Part shown: positions 61,986 through 64,000 of the stretch, one piece after another
How positions within the stretch are numbered: the first letter of the stretch is position 1
How the letters are laid out: each line of letters begins with the position of its first letter
DNA from: Lentzea sp. NBRC 105346
GTDB lineage: Bacteria > Actinomycetota > Actinomycetes > Mycobacteriales > Pseudonocardiaceae
Direction: 5' to 3'
Length of the DNA: 64,000 bases
NCBI RefSeq assembly: GCF_030269605.1
Contig: NZ_BSTQ01000001.1
Coordinates: 1,133,154 to 1,197,153 of the forward strand
Notes under the pieces: model-generated
Database searches by the model: none
Told to the model about the DNA's origin: nothing
The model's input: the letters and a program-made list of their open reading frames with translations, nothing else
Program-made: the position numbers and the translations under genes

Positions 61986-62383
61986 GGCAGGAACCGCTCC
62001 AGGTCCGGGCGCAGCACCACGCTCTCCTGCTCGTTCGGGTCGGTGCGCGCGAGAATCCCGTCACAGGGCTCGGTGTCACTGAGGTTGATCGAGCAGTGCG
62101 GCATGCCGGCTGGGATGTATAGGAAGTCGCCCGTGACCGCGATCGCCTCGTGCTGCAACCGATCGCCGTAGAGCGTCAACGACCGTCCATTGACGACATA
62201 CAGTGCTGTCTCGTGGTTCTCGTGCACGTGCACCTCGCCGCGCACACCGGCGGGGATGGTCACCTTGTGCATGCAGATCCGTTGCGAGCCAACGGTTCCG
62301 GTCGCGATCCCGGCGAAGATCTGGGTAAGCTGCTTACCCTCGTACATCTCGGCCGACCTCACCACCAGGCACGTGTCCGTCAT
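61976..62383 (-). CDS. Small cupin protein
   Basis: Single-domain cupin of 135 aa. The metal-binding motif is GEVHVHENHETALYVVNGRSLTLYG (His-x-His plus Glu-like positions), and the second motif GDFLYIPAGMPHCSIN has its His. It may be a dioxygenase, isomerase or sensor; the substrate is unknown. The ATG at 62383 is used. It is the first gene of the leftward operon cupin, NAT, aminotransferase, ALDH, GriD-like, P450, hydrolase, in which every junction but the last overlaps or is separated by 1 nt. Confidence 0.82.
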   Translation of the reverse strand: MTDTCLVVRSAEMYEGKQLTQIFAGIATGTVGSQRICMHKVTIPAGVRGEVHVHENHETALYVVNGRSLTLYGDRLQHEAIAVTGDFLYIPAGMPHCSINLSDTEPCDGILARTDPNEQESVVLRPDLERFLPWT

Positions 62384-62419
62384 GGTTCCGACCGTAGGTC
62401 TACGTCTTCGTGGTGGTGT

Positions 62420-62437
62420 AGTGCCCGTTCGGCCACT
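62420..62437. promoter_or_regulatory. Candidate cluster operator, copy C
   Basis: AGTGCCCGTTCGGCCACT, a near-palindrome (one mismatch in 7-bp arms) in the cupin/reductase divergent region. A -10-like CATTCT (62463-62468) lies just before the GTG at 62472, a layout like copy A. Confidence 0.5.
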
Positions 62438-62471
62438 GGGCTCCTTAGTGCGGCGACGGGACCATTCTTGA

Positions 62472-63734
62472 GTGGAAGAGATTGCCCTGATCCGGCCGTC
62501 CGGCGACCGCATGTCCCGCGATGTCTCGACGTTGACCGCAGTCGACGGCTCCGCGCTGGCGTCGGTGAGCCAGGCGCCGCCGCTGCTGGTGTCACTAACG
62601 TTGCGCTCGCTGTCGGCCGGAGCGGTGTCTGCTTCCGTCCTGGCGGACGCCGGGAAGCTCTTCGCTTCCGCCACCTTGTGCGGCGAGACTCCGGACGCCT
62701 ATGTGCGCAACGTTGCCGCGGCCACCGGGCTTCCGCTTTCGGTGGTGGACTCGGCTTTGCCCACCTTCGCGTCCGTGTTGCCTCGCATGGAGGAGATGGT
62801 CGACGCTGCTCGGCCCTGGGGTTCGCCCTCCTCGCGGTGGGTGCGCCGGGGGCGTACTTTGGGCGTGGTCGCGCCCTCCAACCATCCGATGGTGCACATC
62901 GAGTGGCTTCAGGCTCTCTTCCTCGGGTACGCGCTGCTGGTGCGGCCCGGTGGGCGTGATCCGTTCACGCCGCGGCGGCTCGCCTGGGCGTTGTTCGAGG
63001 CTGGGCTTCCTCGGACGCAGCTCGCTGTGTTGCCTGGGCCGCATGCATCTGGCGCTACCTTGTTGGCCGAGGCCGACTTGGGGCTCGTCTATGGGTCTGC
63101 TTCGGCTGTGGCTCCCTATGTCGGTTCGTCGCGCGTTGCCGTTCGGGGGCCTGGGCGGGCAAAGGCTCTCGTGCTCGGGTCGGACGTCTCTTGGGTCCTG
63201 GAGCAGATTGCTGGGGACGGTGGGGTGCGGTGTAACAACGTGTCCACTGTCTTCTGTTCTGGGGCTCCTGAGTCGTTGGCTTCGTCGTTGGCTTCGCGGC
63301 TGGCTGCTGTCCCCAATTCCGCCTTGCCGGTACACAGCTCGGACGCCGCCAAGGCTCTCCGAGGACTCTTGGGGGATGCTCGGCTGGTTGGGGATGAGCC
63401 GTTGGTCGAGCTTGGAGATGGGCAGGCTGTGTTGCGGCCTGCCGTTGCGCTTGCTGCTCGGCCTGGGCCGGAGCTGCCGTTCCCCTGCGTGTGGGTGGTG
63501 CCCTGGGAGCCGGCTTCGGGGATTGCTCCGCTGCGGGACTCGCTTGCGGTGTTGTTGCCTGCGGATGTGCCTGGGGATCTGTTGGCTGAGGCTTTGGATG
63601 AGCCGTCGATTCGGGCTGTCGTCTGTGGGGATCGTGGGGAGTGGTGGGCGGATCCTCTGCTGCCGCACGACGGGTACCTGGCTCACTTCTTGATGGAGTG
63701 TCGTGGGGTGGTTGGTTGTCCGCCTGGGTTTTGA
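62472..63734 (+). CDS. GriC/LuxC-like acyl reductase (ALDH superfamily)
   Basis: ALDH-fold protein of 420 aa. The nucleophile is Cys254 in GGVRCNNVST. The cofactor region is GVVAPSNHPMVHIEWLQALFLGYALLVRPGG. The general-base Glu of aldehyde-oxidising ALDHs (ELGG block) is absent; the equivalent stretch is VRGPGRAKALVLG. This pattern fits acyl-thioester or acyl-adenylate reductases such as LuxC and GriC, so it is the likely partner of the adenylating enzyme at 57736-58755. The start is GTG with little ribosome-site signal. Its second half has many T-ending codons, unlike the rest of the cluster. Confidence 0.72.
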   Translation: MEEIALIRPSGDRMSRDVSTLTAVDGSALASVSQAPPLLVSLTLRSLSAGAVSASVLADAGKLFASATLCGETPDAYVRNVAAATGLPLSVVDSALPTFASVLPRMEEMVDAARPWGSPSSRWVRRGRTLGVVAPSNHPMVHIEWLQALFLGYALLVRPGGRDPFTPRRLAWALFEAGLPRTQLAVLPGPHASGATLLAEADLGLVYGSASAVAPYVGSSRVAVRGPGRAKALVLGSDVSWVLEQIAGDGGVRCNNVSTVFCSGAPESLASSLASRLAAVPNSALPVHSSDAAKALRGLLGDARLVGDEPLVELGDGQAVLRPAVALAARPGPELPFPCVWVVPWEPASGIAPLRDSLAVLLPADVPGDLLAEALDEPSIRAVVCGDRGEWWADPLLPHDGYLAHFLMECRGVVGCPPGF

Positions 63735-64000
63735 CGCGGCTGCGCCGCGACACGTTGGCATTTTCGCGCACGCCCGGCGCTAGGGCGCCGGTCGTGCGCG
63801 AAAATGCCAACGTACCGATACGGTGGTTGGCTTTTGTGGTGGGTCCCGATCCGTTCCAGACTTGCGTCGTTCGGTGCGGTTGCGGGCGTGGCTGGGATGA
63901 GGTGGCTGGAGTTCCGTAGTTTTATTTTTCACTCGATAGTGGTCTCCATTGCAAGGTTGGCCGTTTAATTGTGATCTTGCGGTAGATTTGTGTTATGGAC
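63735..64000. other. Intergenic end of window
   Basis: This 266-bp stretch holds the long hairpin at 63752-63813, then about 100 bp without a convincing gene, then an AT-rich tail from about 63918. An ATG at 63995 may open a gene beyond the window. No RNA gene is visible. Confidence 0.5.
63752..63813. terminator. 21-bp perfect hairpin after the acyl reductase gene
   Basis: The arms at 63752-63772 (starting ACGTTGGCATTTTCGC) and 63793-63813 are exact complements. After one mismatch a 7-bp CCGGCGC/GCGCCGG inner stem closes on a TAGG loop. It lies 18 bp past the stop at 63734, so it should terminate the reductase transcript and may mark the cluster boundary. Confidence 0.85.

Noticed and set aside
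63641..63919. Small + strand frame of 92 codons at the end of the reductase gene
   Set aside because: It overlaps the reductase in another frame and runs through the long hairpin; no domain or ribosome site.
1..64000. tRNA, rRNA, CRISPR arrays, insertion sequences, phage genes, attachment sites
   Set aside because: I found no cloverleaf-like tRNA with flanking attachment repeats, no regularly spaced repeats, and no transposase or integrase motifs in any frame.

Overview
The window is high-GC, densely coded actinobacterial DNA with many GTG starts, 1-4 nt start/stop overlaps and strongly G/C-ending codons. An AftD-type arabinofuranosyltransferase, a DUF397/DUF5753 regulator pair, AfsR/SARP-like and LAL regulators, an ECF41 sigma factor and NB-ARC signalling ATPases point to a filamentous actinomycete with an arabinan-containing wall. 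A member of the Pseudonocardiales is my best inference; the species cannot be told. I saw no rRNA, tRNA, CRISPR array, transposase or phage gene.

1-28 kb is mixed chromosomal content. It holds a secreted beta-trefoil protein, a GNAT, methyltransferases, a leftward pair of AftD-like arabinosyltransferase and large membrane patatin, a DUF397/DUF5753 regulator pair, and a pirin/SMP-30/VWA run behind a palindromic operator. Further on come an intradiol dioxygenase, an ECF41 sigma factor divergent from its classic partner (a carboxymuconolactone decarboxylase-like protein) with matching promoters on both sides, an SDR, a secreted guanyl-type ribonuclease, a sulfatase, a TlpA-like lipoprotein and a Cys-rich pentapeptide-repeat protein.

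28-39 kb is a lipid-like locus. It has two fatty acyl-AMP ligase (FAAL) homologues, a ketosynthase, a FabG-like reductase translationally coupled to a LuxR-type response regulator, an NB-ARC-TPR-CHAT protein whose expected CHAT cysteine is glycine, and an AraC regulator. A 12-bp sequence is shared exactly by the FAAL2/ketosynthase and FabG/AraC intergenic regions, which suggests one regulon. No acyl carrier protein was seen.

39-42.7 kb is a two-gene, stop/start-coupled unit: a P-loop ATPase and a membrane patatin-like phospholipase. It looks like a stand-alone sensor/effector module.

42.7-63.7 kb reads as a biosynthetic gene cluster without NRPS or PKS genes. It encodes a PyrH-like tryptophan halogenase with class III aminotransferase and flavin reductase, a second distinct flavin halogenase, a FAD monooxygenase, two P450s (one without the I-helix acid/Thr pair), and a HemW-like radical SAM enzyme. 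It also has a benzoate-CoA-ligase-like enzyme, a GriC/GriD-like carboxylate-reductase pair, an aldehyde dehydrogenase, a class I aminotransferase, an arylamine N-acetyltransferase-like enzyme, a cupin, an alpha/beta hydrolase and a LAL regulator. It is laid out as four divergent transcription pairs, and each divergent intergenic region carries a similar GTGCCC-N4-GG element, a candidate operator for the LAL regulator. The product is unknown to me; a chlorinated, tryptophan-derived aryl amide or aldehyde is a working guess. Long perfect hairpins sit at several gene ends.
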